Source: CAG-791 sp963658695
GTDB taxonomy: Bacteria > Bacillota > Clostridia > Lachnospirales > Lachnospiraceae
DNA length: 61,254 nucleotides
Assembly: GCA_963658695.1 (NCBI GenBank)
Contig: CAVKRN010000007.1
Span: forward strand, 1 to 61,254
Direction of reading: 5' to 3'
Shown here: piece after piece, positions 35,202 through 43,875 of the stretch
How positions within the stretch are numbered: position 1 is the first letter of the stretch
Layout: each line of letters begins with the position of its first letter
Notes under the pieces: generated by a model
What the model was told of the DNA's origin: nothing
Seen by the model: only the letters and a program-made list of their open reading frames with translations
Databases searched by the model: none
Program-made: the position numbers and the translations under genes

Positions 35202-35320
35202 GTAACAGCAACGTTCCTGCGGCAGTGAATCCCATGAGGTGTGCTGCGGGTCGGCATAGAATAGCGTCGGGCAGGTAATTCCACAGGTTCTGTCCGGTGC
35301 TGCCACAAAAGGAGAATAGT

Positions 35321-35851
35321 ATGGCAGAGTACAGAAAGTTAGGAAAGAAAACAAAGCTGAGAAAGGCACTTCTTCGTTCTCAGGTTACCGCGCTTCTTTA
35401 CAATGGTAAGATCATTACCACAGAAGCTCGTGCGAAGGAAATCCAGAAGCTGGTTGAGCCCATGATTGCTCTGGCCGCTAAGGAGAAGGATAACTTCGAA
35501 GAGGTTACGGTAAAGGCAAAGGTTGCCCGCAAGGACAAGGACGGCAAGCGCGTCAAGGAAGTAAAGGACGGCAAGAAGGTTACCGTTTACGATGAAGTTG
35601 AGAAGAAGGTTACCAAGGATGCTCCTTCTCGTCTTCATGCAAGACGTCAGCTGATCAAATTCCTGTATCCTGTAACTGAGGTTCCTGCACAGGGCCGCAA
35701 GAAGGATGCCAAAGAGGTTGATCTTGTTGATAAGCTCTTCAATGAGTATGGCAAGAAGTATGCTTCCCGTAATGGTGGTTATACAAGAATCGTGAAGATC
35801 GGCCAGAGAAAGGGCGATGCAGCTCTTATGGTTGTTCTGGAACTCGTTTAA
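35321..35851 (+). CDS. rplQ: 50S ribosomal protein L17 (expanded form)
   Basis: This 176-residue protein is longer than the ~120 residues of most bacterial L17. The N-terminal MAEYRKLGKKTKLRKALL and C-terminal YTRIVKIGQRKGDAALM are canonical. The extra ~50 residues (about 63-120) form a lysine-rich charged insert. The ATG at 35321 follows AAAGGAG. An in-frame start 24 nt upstream is less likely. Confidence 0.95.
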   Translation: MAEYRKLGKKTKLRKALLRSQVTALLYNGKIITTEARAKEIQKLVEPMIALAAKEKDNFEEVTVKAKVARKDKDGKRVKEVKDGKKVTVYDEVEKKVTKDAPSRLHARRQLIKFLYPVTEVPAQGRKKDAKEVDLVDKLFNEYGKKYASRNGGYTRIVKIGQRKGDAALMVVLELV

Positions 35852-35881
35852 TTCTCGAATACGGTTCTAAGGAATACGGAG

Positions 35882-35913
35882 TCCCTCAAACCGGAATGGT
35901 TTGGGGGATTTTT
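35882..35913 (+). terminator. rplQ / alpha operon terminator
   Basis: An 11-bp stem with one G-T pair (35882-35892 with 35898-35908) and a 5-nt loop is followed by TTTTT. Confidence 0.85.
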
Positions 35914-35916
35914 GCA

Positions 35917-35945
35917 TTCACTTTTTGAAGGATATCTGTTATTCT
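35917..35945 (+). promoter_or_regulatory. Candidate ecfA1 promoter
   Basis: TTCACT at 35917-35922 and TATTCT at 35940-35945 are spaced by 17 bp, each with four of six consensus bases. It begins right after the rplQ terminator. Confidence 0.45.
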
Positions 35946-35965
35946 GCTCTCGATACTCTGGCGAC

Positions 35966-36046
35966 GATACTCGAATGTGCCTGATGGCACGTTCGAGTAT
36001 CCTGAAGTGATTGTCGGTGATGTCGACAATCACTCCGCACTGTGGA
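35966..36046 (+). promoter_or_regulatory. Tandem perfect hairpins in the ecfA1 leader
   Basis: A 16-bp stem with a TGAT loop (35966-36001) is followed five bases later by a perfect 11-bp stem with a 7-nt loop (36006-36034). A smaller CTCCGC/GTGGAG hairpin (about 36032-36046) overlaps its end. None has a T-run. They may be a leader control element or protein-binding sites. No known riboswitch was recognised. Confidence 0.7.
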
Positions 36047-36143
36047 GAAACACATACGCGGATTTCTCCTTGCATTCGGAAAACTTCGATGTGGTTGGCC
36101 AGAGGTGCTAAACAGATACAAATAGGAGAGCCGGGAGGCATAC

Positions 36144-37007
36144 ATGCGCGGAAATGCAGGGACAGCAATGGCTGCTGTCAGACATCTTATTCATGATTAT
36201 GTAACAAGAGATGAGGAAGGGAATATCAGCGGCACCGTGCGTGCGGTTGACGATGTGACGCTGGATGCCGAGCCGGGACAGTTCATTGCGGTACTGGGTC
36301 ATAACGGATCGGGAAAATCTACGCTGGCCAAGCACTTAAACGCTCTTCTTTTTCCGACGGAGGGCGAGGTCCTCATTGATGGTATGAATACCAAAGACGA
36401 AGATCACCTGTGGGATATCCGGCAGGAAGCCGGAATGATTTTTCAGAACCCGGACAATCAGATCATCGGACAGGTTGTAGAGGAAGATGTGGGGTTCGGA
36501 CCGGAAAATATAGGGATACCCACCAGTGAAATCTGGCGCCGCGTGGACGAAGCCCTCACCACGGTGGGCATGCAGGCCTATCGCAAAAAATCTCCGAATC
36601 GGCTTTCGGGCGGACAGAAGCAGCGCGTTTCCATTGCCGGTGTGATTGCTATGCATCCCAAGTGCATTATCATGGATGAACCGACAGCGATGCTGGATCC
36701 GTCGGGCCGATATGAGGTGATCCGCGCAGCACGGGCGTTGAATCAGGTGGAAGGAATTACGATTATTCTGATTACGCACTATATGGAAGAGGCCATTTAT
36801 GCCGATCGTGTCTTTGTGATGGATGACGGGAAGATTGCACTGCAGGGAACGCCTCATGAAGTGTTCGCGCAGGTGGATAAGATGAAAGAGCTTCATCTTG
36901 ATGTTCCTGCAGTTACTCTTCTGACGGATGAACTGCGAAAGCGCGGCGTGGATATCCCTGCCGGAATTCTGACCAAGGAAGAGCTGGCAGAGGCACTTGG
37001 ACTTTGA
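36144..37007 (+). CDS. ecfA1: Energy-coupling factor transporter ATPase, EcfA1 type
   Basis: This 287-residue ATPase of the shared ECF vitamin/metal-uptake module has Walker A GHNGSGKST (52-60), the LSGGQKQR signature and Walker B CIIMDEPTAMLD. It pairs with EcfA2 and the membrane coupler EcfT below. GGGAGG precedes the ATG at 36144. M9 is an alternative start. No substrate-binding S component lies nearby, so the module probably serves several S proteins. Confidence 0.94.
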   Translation: MRGNAGTAMAAVRHLIHDYVTRDEEGNISGTVRAVDDVTLDAEPGQFIAVLGHNGSGKSTLAKHLNALLFPTEGEVLIDGMNTKDEDHLWDIRQEAGMIFQNPDNQIIGQVVEEDVGFGPENIGIPTSEIWRRVDEALTTVGMQAYRKKSPNRLSGGQKQRVSIAGVIAMHPKCIIMDEPTAMLDPSGRYEVIRAARALNQVEGITIILITHYMEEAIYADRVFVMDDGKIALQGTPHEVFAQVDKMKELHLDVPAVTLLTDELRKRGVDIPAGILTKEELAEALGL

Positions 37008-37041
37008 AGCGTTATACGGCGTTGAAATAAAAGGAGAACGG

Positions 37042-37986
37042 ATGTCACTGAAGATTGATGACATAACGTATGTCTATGAAAAAGGAACTGCCATGGAGGT
37101 GAATGCGCTGGATCATATCAGCGTTGAAATTCCGGATGGACAGTTTATTGGTCTTGTGGGCCATACCGGTTCCGGGAAATCCACCTTTGTGCAGATGCTC
37201 AATGGCATTCTTCTGCCTACTACCGGACACATTTTCTGGGATGGACGGGATATTCAAGGAGAAGGGTTTGACCGCAAGGAGCTGCGTTCCCATGTTGGGC
37301 TGGTGTTTCAGTATCCGGAGCATCAGCTGTTCGAAACGGATGTTCTGGCAGATGTTATGTTCGGACCTAAGAATCTGGGACTTTCTGAGGAAGAATGCCG
37401 GAAAAGAGCTACCGAAGCGCTCCGCCGCGTAGGGCTTCCGGAGGAATTTTGGAACATGTCTCCCTTTGATTTATCCGGTGGGCAGAAAAGGAGAGCAGCC
37501 ATTGCCGGTGTTCTTGCCATGCATCCCCGCATTCTTGTTCTGGATGAACCGACAGCGGGCCTTGATCCGAAGGGCCGGGATGAAATTCTGGACATGGTTC
37601 GCGATATGAAGAAAACCCTTCATATGACTATTTTACTGGTATCTCACAGCATGGATGATGTGGCAGAATATGCAGACCGGATTCTGGTGATGAATGCCGG
37701 TAGAATTATGATGGACGGTACACCGCAGGAGGTATTCGGTCGCTACAAGGAACTGGAGGACATCGGACTTGCGGCACCGCAGGTGGTTTATATTATGCAG
37801 TATCTGCGAGAGAAGGGAATTCCGGTTGATACCAATTGTCTGACCGTTTCTGCGGCAGCGGATGAGCTGATGGCACATCTGGATGACATCAATCGCAAAA
37901 CCGGTAGGAACTTCCGGGGCATCGGAAGCGGAGTCCAAAGACCGGTAACTTCCGCAGAACCGTCGAAGGAGGACCGAAATGTTTAA
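37042..37986 (+). CDS. ecfA2: Energy-coupling factor transporter ATPase, EcfA2 type
   Basis: This 314-residue second ATPase of the ECF module has Walker A GHTGSGKST (40-48), LSGGQKRR and ILVLDEPTAGLD. The ATG at 37042 follows AAAAGGAG. An earlier in-frame start at 36997 overlaps ecfA1 and is less likely. The C-terminal ~30 residues are unconserved. It overlaps ecfT by 8 nt, so the genes are coupled. Confidence 0.94.
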   Translation: MSLKIDDITYVYEKGTAMEVNALDHISVEIPDGQFIGLVGHTGSGKSTFVQMLNGILLPTTGHIFWDGRDIQGEGFDRKELRSHVGLVFQYPEHQLFETDVLADVMFGPKNLGLSEEECRKRATEALRRVGLPEEFWNMSPFDLSGGQKRRAAIAGVLAMHPRILVLDEPTAGLDPKGRDEILDMVRDMKKTLHMTILLVSHSMDDVAEYADRILVMNAGRIMMDGTPQEVFGRYKELEDIGLAAPQVVYIMQYLREKGIPVDTNCLTVSAAADELMAHLDDINRKTGRNFRGIGSGVQRPVTSAEPSKEDRNV

Positions 37987-38776
37987 GGAAATTACAATCG
38001 GTCAGTATTATCAGACAAACTCCGTTGTTCATCGGCTGGATCCACGGGTGAAGCTCATTGCAACCTTTGCATACATCATTTCCCTTTTCATCGTGTCCTC
38101 CTGGCTTGGATACCTGGCAGCCGCGGCTGCGGTGGCAGTGGTTGTAGCATTTTCGCACGTGCCCTTTGGATATATTATGCGTGGCATGAAAGCAATTGTA
38201 TTCCTGCTGCTGATCACTGTGGTATTTAACCTGTTCCTGACGGAAGGCGAGCCGTTGGTGCAGTTCTGGAAGCTGACAATTACCTACGAAGGTCTGGATT
38301 TTGCATCCAAAATGGCGGTGCGGCTGATCTTTCTGATCATCGGATCCTCTATGATGACGTTGACAACGACGCCCAACCAGTTGACGGATGCGTTGGAGGA
38401 CGTCCTTGGACCGCTTAAAAAAATACATGTCCCCGTCCATGAAATTTCGATGATGATGTCCATTGCCTTGCGCTTTATTCCGATTCTAATGGAAGAAACG
38501 GACAAGATCATGAAGGCACAGATGGCAAGAGGGGCGGATTTTGAATCCAGAAATCTAAAGAAAAAGATTCAAAGCCTGGTACCTCTATTGGTTCCGCTGT
38601 TCATATCGGCGTTCCGACGCGCCAATGACCTGGCGATGGCGATGGAGGCCAGATGTTACCGGGGCGGTGAGGGCAGGACACGGATGAAACCGCTTCGCTA
38701 CGAGAGAAGAGACTATGCAGCCTATACCGGCCTTGTGGTCTATATGGCCCTGTGCGTTTTGATACAGGTTTTGTAA
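37979..38776 (+). CDS. ecfT: Energy-coupling factor transporter transmembrane protein EcfT
   Basis: This 265-residue integral membrane protein has about five hydrophobic segments. The two coupling-helix signatures are visible as MARG and ARCYRGG, which touch the ATPases in known ECF structures. It starts inside the end of ecfA2 behind GAAGGAGG. Its stop codon overlaps the 5' strand of the repeated RNA motif at 38775. Confidence 0.93.
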   Translation: MFKEITIGQYYQTNSVVHRLDPRVKLIATFAYIISLFIVSSWLGYLAAAAAVAVVVAFSHVPFGYIMRGMKAIVFLLLITVVFNLFLTEGEPLVQFWKLTITYEGLDFASKMAVRLIFLIIGSSMMTLTTTPNQLTDALEDVLGPLKKIHVPVHEISMMMSIALRFIPILMEETDKIMKAQMARGADFESRNLKKKIQSLVPLLVPLFISAFRRANDLAMAMEARCYRGGEGRTRMKPLRYERRDYAAYTGLVVYMALCVLIQVL

Positions 38777-38859
38777 CCGTTTAGCACCTGCCAATTTCCG
38801 TTGTGAATTTGCCTGCAAGCAGGAGAGTTACGTTGAAATAGGGCAAGCGTTGAACGGAT
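38775..38859 (+). promoter_or_regulatory. Repeated intercistronic RNA motif, copy A (before truA)
   Basis: A closing helix pairs 38777-38781 with 38853-38857. Inside, 38802-38806 pairs with 38828-38832, and 38812-38815 with 38820-38823. The segment 38787-38859 aligns without gaps to 56834-56906 at 56 of 73 positions. The 3' strand of the closing helix is also the left arm of a terminator-like hairpin (38853-38866, then T-run), so the two folds exclude each other. Known riboswitch classes were considered and none fitted. Confidence 0.7.
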
Positions 38860-38870
38860 GTCCGTTTTTA
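38853..38870 (+). terminator. Terminator-like hairpin before truA
   Basis: AACGG pairs with CCGTT around an ATGT loop and runs into TTTT. The stem is short, so termination may be partial. It competes with the closing helix of RNA motif copy A, the layout of a transcription attenuator. Confidence 0.5.
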
Positions 38871-38889
38871 TAAGCAAGAAAGGAAGAAG

Positions 38890-39771
38890 ATGAAGCGAAT
38901 CCTGCTGGTGACAGCGTACGATGGGACCGATTATTCCGGATTTGCAGCACAGAAAAATCCGTCGATTCGCACCATCGAAGGTGAAATTTCAAAAGCGCTT
39001 CTGTCTCTGACCGGCGAGCGTCCGGAGATTATAGGGGCCAGCAGGACCGATGCAGGAGTGCATGCTCTTTGCAATTACGTGGTCTTTGACACCGCCTCTC
39101 CCATTCCGCCGGAGAACTTCGCAAAGGCGCTCAATGCCAGACTTCCGGAGGATATCCGGATGCAGGCCTCCTGGGAGACAGCACCGGATTTTCATCCCCG
39201 ACGCGTAAAGAGTGTGAAGACCTATGAATACCGCATCCACTGTTCCAGAATTCCGGACCCGGTGAAGGCGCGCTACGCCTGCAGCTGTTATTGGAAACTG
39301 GATGTTGCTGCTATGCAGAAGGCGGCATCGTATTTGTTGGGAGAGCATGATTTTGCAAGCTTTGCCAATCCTGCCAGACAGACAGAGACATCCGTGCGCG
39401 AGATCACGGAGCTGACCATTGAAGAAATCAAGCGACCTGTGCCGGATATTGTACAGAAAATGCCAAGGGAAGCCAAAGGAGGTGGGGGGACAAACGGGGA
39501 TGAGGCTGCAAGCCAAAGACACGAGACCATCTCGCTCACCGAAGCCTGCGACATTGTGATTCGCGTGTCCGGAAAGGGCTTTTTGTACAACATGGTGCGA
39601 ATCATTGCAGGGACACTGATTCGGGTCGGACGAGGCATGATTTTGCCGGAGGATATTCCTGCAATTCTTGAGGCTAAAAACAGGCAGGCGGCCGGAGAAA
39701 CGGCGCCTGCCTGCGGACTGCATCTTGTCAACTATCGTTTCATGGACGAAGCGGCTATTCCCCCAGCTTGA
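38890..39771 (+). CDS. truA: tRNA pseudouridine(38-40) synthase
   Basis: This 293-residue enzyme isomerises uridines 38-40 of tRNA anticodon arms. The catalytic Asp54 lies in SRTDAGVHA. YDGTDYSGFAAQ and the C-terminal GKGFLYNMVRIIAGTL motif are intact. About 30 residues near 190-220 form a Gly/Glu-rich insert absent from the compact enzymes. AAGGAAGAAG precedes the ATG. The last 17 bp overlap the minus-strand gene tail to tail. Confidence 0.95.
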   Translation: MKRILLVTAYDGTDYSGFAAQKNPSIRTIEGEISKALLSLTGERPEIIGASRTDAGVHALCNYVVFDTASPIPPENFAKALNARLPEDIRMQASWETAPDFHPRRVKSVKTYEYRIHCSRIPDPVKARYACSCYWKLDVAAMQKAASYLLGEHDFASFANPARQTETSVREITELTIEEIKRPVPDIVQKMPREAKGGGGTNGDEAASQRHETISLTEACDIVIRVSGKGFLYNMVRIIAGTLIRVGRGMILPEDIPAILEAKNRQAAGETAPACGLHLVNYRFMDEAAIPPA

Positions 39772-41317
39772 CAACCAGAACGCCGTAGATGTTCTGCACA
39801 GAGCCTGCTGCGGGGAAAGACGGCATAGCCGCTACCTCGGGGAGAGCTGCGATGGTAGCTTCGGTGTCACCGGATGCAAAGGATACCTGCATGCGCAGAT
39901 AGTTTGTATAGAATTTAATCCAGGAAACTCTGGAAAAGGAAAGGTCGTGGGACCAGTTTCCGTACTGGGCGTAGCTGTTGGCTTTGTCATAGAGGGGAGC
40001 CGTATAGAAGGTCTTGGAGGAATGGGGAGAATCGGTGATCAGAATCTGCCCGTTCACATAATCGTAGCCCTGACGACTTGCTTCCGCCAGGATCTGCTCG
40101 GCGAGGGTCTGGGTCGCGCGGCGGCCGACCAGCATGGCATACTCATCCGTGGCACATTGCAGGAAACTTCCAAAACACAAAAATGCAGCGGTGATCCAGC
40201 AGACAGCGGTAATTCTGTCTGCTTTTTTATTGCGCCAAAGCGGATCCGCCATGCCAAGAAGAAGCGGAAGAACGCAGCCCATGGGGACCATCATCTGCAT
40301 ATGGGTTTCGGTCTCCGGTGCCACAAGGTAGAAGCAATTGGCGGCAGCCGGGAAAAGCAGGATGCCAAGGACGAGAAACAGCGCTCTTGGAATCGAGACT
40401 CGGATGGTTCGGAAAATGCCGCAAACGGCAGGCAGCAGAACCGGAAGATAGAAAATCGGAAACCAGGCATGGCCGATCAGCCTGTTGGAACGAAAGGTTC
40501 CGTCCAACAGGTAGTGGGCAGCGGTCTGGTAGCAGTGTACAAAAGCAGACGGAAGTGCTGTCATAAGATAGGAAGCGGACAGATTGGAAAAGCCCTGATA
40601 GTCGCTGAGCTCAGTCCCTGTCAGATGCAAAGAAGCCTTTAAAAGCAGCAGATACAAGATGCCGCCCAGCAGCACCGCAGCGATCATGCGAAGGGCAAAA
40701 AAGAGCTGGCTGCGGACGGTTTTATTTTGCAGAATACCATAGAGCAGGACGGACAGAGCCAGAAGGCAGGTTACGCCGATGCTGGCCTGGTAGCATCCCA
40801 TCATAAAGGCAATGCAAAGGGCAGAGGAGCTAATACGGAGGGCAAGCCGCATCGGTCGATCCCAGGTGATGAGAAAAACGGCCAGGATGGCGAGTAAAAA
40901 GGAGACGCCGTAGGTGATCGCCATGAAGCTGAAGGAAAGCTGACAGGTTACTCCCACACCGGCAAGAAACCAGATGCCGGCCAGAAGCGTCAAAGGAGAA
41001 CGGGACAGAGAAAGAACTCTGGAGGCCAGAAGAAGACCGGCAGAAAACAGCGCCAGCGCAGCCAGTGTCTGAAACGGATCCAGAGAAATGCCAAAGCGGA
41101 GCCGGTCCAGAATGAGCCAGAACCAACGGCCGGTGGAAAGCTCCCAGCTGCCGGCAAGGTAATCGTCCTGATTCCACAGGCCGTCCAGGTTGTTGGTGAG
41201 GCGCTGCGTAATGAGAGGAAGATTGATCAGCACACCGCTGATCAACAGGATCAGGAAGGAACGCAAGGCGTCCTTTACAGAAGAATGTTTGGCTGCATTA
41301 GAGATAACCGGACTCAT
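39755..41317 (-). CDS. GtrII-like polytopic membrane protein (putative glucosyltransferase)
   Basis: This 520-residue protein has about ten transmembrane segments and a soluble C-terminal region of ~130 residues. The N-terminal GLWNQDDYLAGSWELSTGRW loop, with paired Asp and a late Arg, resembles GtrII-type glucosyltransferase domains. Those proteins use lipid-linked sugar at the membrane to decorate surface polymers. This assignment rests on topology and that loop. On the minus strand, AAGGAG lies about 14 nt before the ATG, a long spacing. It is alone on its strand between truA and topA. Confidence 0.7.
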   Translation of the reverse strand: MSPVISNAAKHSSVKDALRSFLILLISGVLINLPLITQRLTNNLDGLWNQDDYLAGSWELSTGRWFWLILDRLRFGISLDPFQTLAALALFSAGLLLASRVLSLSRSPLTLLAGIWFLAGVGVTCQLSFSFMAITYGVSFLLAILAVFLITWDRPMRLALRISSSALCIAFMMGCYQASIGVTCLLALSVLLYGILQNKTVRSQLFFALRMIAAVLLGGILYLLLLKASLHLTGTELSDYQGFSNLSASYLMTALPSAFVHCYQTAAHYLLDGTFRSNRLIGHAWFPIFYLPVLLPAVCGIFRTIRVSIPRALFLVLGILLFPAAANCFYLVAPETETHMQMMVPMGCVLPLLLGMADPLWRNKKADRITAVCWITAAFLCFGSFLQCATDEYAMLVGRRATQTLAEQILAEASRQGYDYVNGQILITDSPHSSKTFYTAPLYDKANSYAQYGNWSHDLSFSRVSWIKFYTNYLRMQVSFASGDTEATIAALPEVAAMPSFPAAGSVQNIYGVLVVKLGE

Positions 41318-41610
41318 AATTTAAGTAGATACTCCTTGTGGTTTGGTAGCTATTGTACAATACCCCTTCTATGCCCGTTTGCGGGGTTATAGTTTATACG
41401 CCATCCGCCACCCTGTCGCTTGGCTGGCGCCTGTACAGTAATACTTTACAATTACTTGCATCGGCTCAGCATCTGCCGGCGACGCGTCGGAACAGCTACC
41501 ATGATAAGATAAAAGAAAATGAGTCGCAATGACCAAGACAAAGTGTCATTTTAATGTCTGAAAACTAACGCCTTTTCCGTAAAGTTTAGAAAAAAGACAT
41601 GGTTTCAGCC
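41318..41610 (+). other. Divergent GtrII-topA spacer
   Basis: The full spacer runs to 41750 (433 nt). It holds copy 1 of the palindromic repeat (41402-41441), an AT-rich stretch at about 41505-41600, and the topA promoter and leader. No ORF is credible. A minus-strand promoter for the GtrII gene could not be fixed, although TACAAT-like boxes occur near 41355. Confidence 0.5.
41402..41441 (+). repeat. Palindromic 40-nt repeat, copy 1
   Basis: It contains CCGCCACCCTGTCGCTTGG followed by CTGGCG, a small imperfect palindrome (CGCCA/TGGCG). It matches 44873-44912 at 35 of 40 positions, and its 19-nt core is identical to 44916-44934. Confidence 0.75.
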
Positions 41611-41639
41611 TTGCCAAGCCTTTTCTTTTGCGATATATT
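41611..41639 (+). promoter_or_regulatory. Predicted topA promoter
   Basis: TTGCCA at 41611-41616 and TATATT at 41634-41639 are 17 bp apart. The leader from about 41646 to 41750 ends in TAGGAGAATAGG before the ATG. Confidence 0.65.
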
Positions 41640-41750
41640 CGGAAACGCAGTCTGAAAGGCGGACGATTGCTGTATTACAGATGCTGCCCTTGGCGCATGA
41701 ACGGCAATTTTCGCTCGGACGGCAGAGTACATCTAGGAGAATAGGACAGA

Positions 41751-43847
41751 ATGTCACAGAATCTGGTTATTGTGGAGTCACCGGCAAAGGTGAAAACCAT
41801 TAAAAAATTCTTAGGGAAAAAATATGATGTTGCGGCCAGTCAGGGCCATGTAAGAGATCTTCCCAGAAGTCAGATGGGAATTGATGTTGAGCATGATTTT
41901 GAACCCAAGTACATTACCATCCGCGGGAAAGGGGAGCTTCTGGCTGACCTGCGCAAACGGGTGAAGAAGGCCGATAAAGTATATCTCGCAACGGACCCGG
42001 ACCGTGAGGGAGAGGCAATTTCATGGCATTTGATGGCGGCACTTCACCTGGAGGATAAGAAGGTCGCACGCATCACCTTCAATGAGATTACCAAGAGTGC
42101 GGTGACGGAATCCTTTCATCACCCGCGGGAAATTGATATGAATCTGGTGGATGCGCAGCAGGCGCGCCGCGTGCTGGATCGTATCGTGGGCTACAAGATT
42201 TCTCCGCTTCTGTGGATAAAGGTGAAGCGCGGACTCTCTGCGGGACGCGTACAGTCGGTAGCGCTGCGCATGATCGGAGACCGGGAGGAGGAGATTTCCT
42301 CGTTTATACCGGAGGAATACTGGACGCTGGATGCGGAGTTTGCCGTGAAGGGAGAAAAGAAGCCTCTGACGGCACATTATTACGGACCGGCCGGTGGCAA
42401 AAAGGCAGAGCTGAAGGATGGAACGCAGACGAAGGCGCTGAAGGAAACGCTGGAGACAGCTGCCTACAAGATCACGGAAATCAAGACTACGAAGAGAGAG
42501 AGAAAGGCACCGCTCCCCTTTACGACATCAACTCTGCAGCAGGAGGCCTCCAAGGCACTGAATTTCTCAACCCAGAAAACCATGCGCATTGCACAGCAGC
42601 TGTATGAGGGTGTTGAGATTAAAGGCAGCGGATCGGTGGGTATCATCACCTACCTTCGTACGGATTCCACCCGTATTTCGGATGAAGCAATGGCTTCCTC
42701 TGCGGACTATATTCGAAACGCATACGGGGAAGAATTCCTCGCAGCCGCGGAACAGAAAAAGGCCACAGGCAAAATACAGGATGCGCACGAGGCCATTCGT
42801 CCGACGGACATTACCCGCACGCCTGCCAGCATTAAGGATTCCCTGACAAGAGAGCAGCTGCGGCTGTATCAGCTGATCTGGAACCGGTTTACGGCTAGCC
42901 GCATGGCATCGGCCAGCATCGAGCAGACGCGGGTGACCATCACGGCAGAAGCAGCCGGCGGTGAGGAGCATCTGTTTACGATGCCGTTTTCCCGCATCGC
43001 CTTTGAAGGATTTCTGAAGGTTTACAAGCCGGCGGATGATGGCAAAACGGAAGGGACTCTTATGAAGGGCCTGGATGAGTCCTCGGAACTTGCACTAAAG
43101 AACCTGGATGCGGAGCAGCATTTTACGCAGCCGGTGCCGCATTATACAGAGGCATCTTTGGTTCACGCACTGGAAGAGCAGGGCATTGGACGTCCCTCTA
43201 CCTATGCGCCGACCATTACCACCATTCTCGCAAGGCGCTATGTCACCAAGGAGAACAAAAATCTCTATATGACAGAGCTGGGAGAGACGGTCAACAATAT
43301 TATGAAGACATCCTTCCCGGAGATCGTGGATCCGGCTTTTACCGCAAATCTGGAATCTCTTCTGGACGGAGTTGCGGATGGAACGGTAAAATGGAAGACA
43401 ATCATTGAGAATTTCTACCCGGATCTGGATGCAGCCGTGCAGAAGGCAAACGAAGAGCTGGAGAAGGTCGAAATCAAGGACGAAGAGTCGGATGAGATCT
43501 GCGAGAAATGCGGACGCAGAATGGTGATTAAGTACGGACCGCATGGCCGGTTTCTGGCGTGCCCCGGCTTTCCGGACTGCCGCAACACCAAGCCGTATTT
43601 TGAAAAAATCGGCGTGAACTGCCCCAAGTGCGGCAAGGATATCGTCATTAAAATGACCAAGAAGGGAAGACGCTATTACGGATGCCTGGGAAATCCGGAA
43701 TGCGATTTTATGACATGGAACCGTCCGTCGAAGGAAATGTGTCCGCAGTGCGGAGGACTTCTTTTGGAGCGGGGAAATAAACTGGTCTGCAGCAATGAAG
43801 GCTGCGGCTTTGTAACAGAAAAGAAAGCAGATGCACAGGAAAACTGA
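41751..43847 (+). CDS. topA: DNA topoisomerase I
   Basis: This 698-residue type IA enzyme relaxes negative supercoils. The TOPRIM domain starts NLVIVESPAKVKTIKKFLG and includes ATDPDREGEAISW. The catalytic Tyr301 lies in GIITYLRTDSTR. The C terminus has three tetracysteine zinc ribbons (starting CEKCGRR, CPKCGKD and CPQCGGL). AGGAGAATAGG precedes the ATG. codY starts 28 nt after its stop. Confidence 0.97.
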   Translation: MSQNLVIVESPAKVKTIKKFLGKKYDVAASQGHVRDLPRSQMGIDVEHDFEPKYITIRGKGELLADLRKRVKKADKVYLATDPDREGEAISWHLMAALHLEDKKVARITFNEITKSAVTESFHHPREIDMNLVDAQQARRVLDRIVGYKISPLLWIKVKRGLSAGRVQSVALRMIGDREEEISSFIPEEYWTLDAEFAVKGEKKPLTAHYYGPAGGKKAELKDGTQTKALKETLETAAYKITEIKTTKRERKAPLPFTTSTLQQEASKALNFSTQKTMRIAQQLYEGVEIKGSGSVGIITYLRTDSTRISDEAMASSADYIRNAYGEEFLAAAEQKKATGKIQDAHEAIRPTDITRTPASIKDSLTREQLRLYQLIWNRFTASRMASASIEQTRVTITAEAAGGEEHLFTMPFSRIAFEGFLKVYKPADDGKTEGTLMKGLDESSELALKNLDAEQHFTQPVPHYTEASLVHALEEQGIGRPSTYAPTITTILARRYVTKENKNLYMTELGETVNNIMKTSFPEIVDPAFTANLESLLDGVADGTVKWKTIIENFYPDLDAAVQKANEELEKVEIKDEESDEICEKCGRRMVIKYGPHGRFLACPGFPDCRNTKPYFEKIGVNCPKCGKDIVIKMTKKGRRYYGCLGNPECDFMTWNRPSKEMCPQCGGLLLERGNKLVCSNEGCGFVTEKKADAQEN

Positions 43848-43875
43848 GCAGGACACTCGGGATGGGAGAGACAAC

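Noticed and set aside
37012..37035. Third copy of the truA/UPF0210 RNA motif at the ecfA1-ecfA2 junction
   Set aside because: Only the 10-mer CGTTGAAATA is shared. The surrounding sequence and helices do not match.
38775..38870. THF, ZTP, preQ1 or c-di-GMP riboswitch as identity of the repeated RNA motif
   Set aside because: The conserved core nucleotides of those classes, as I remember them, are not present in either copy.
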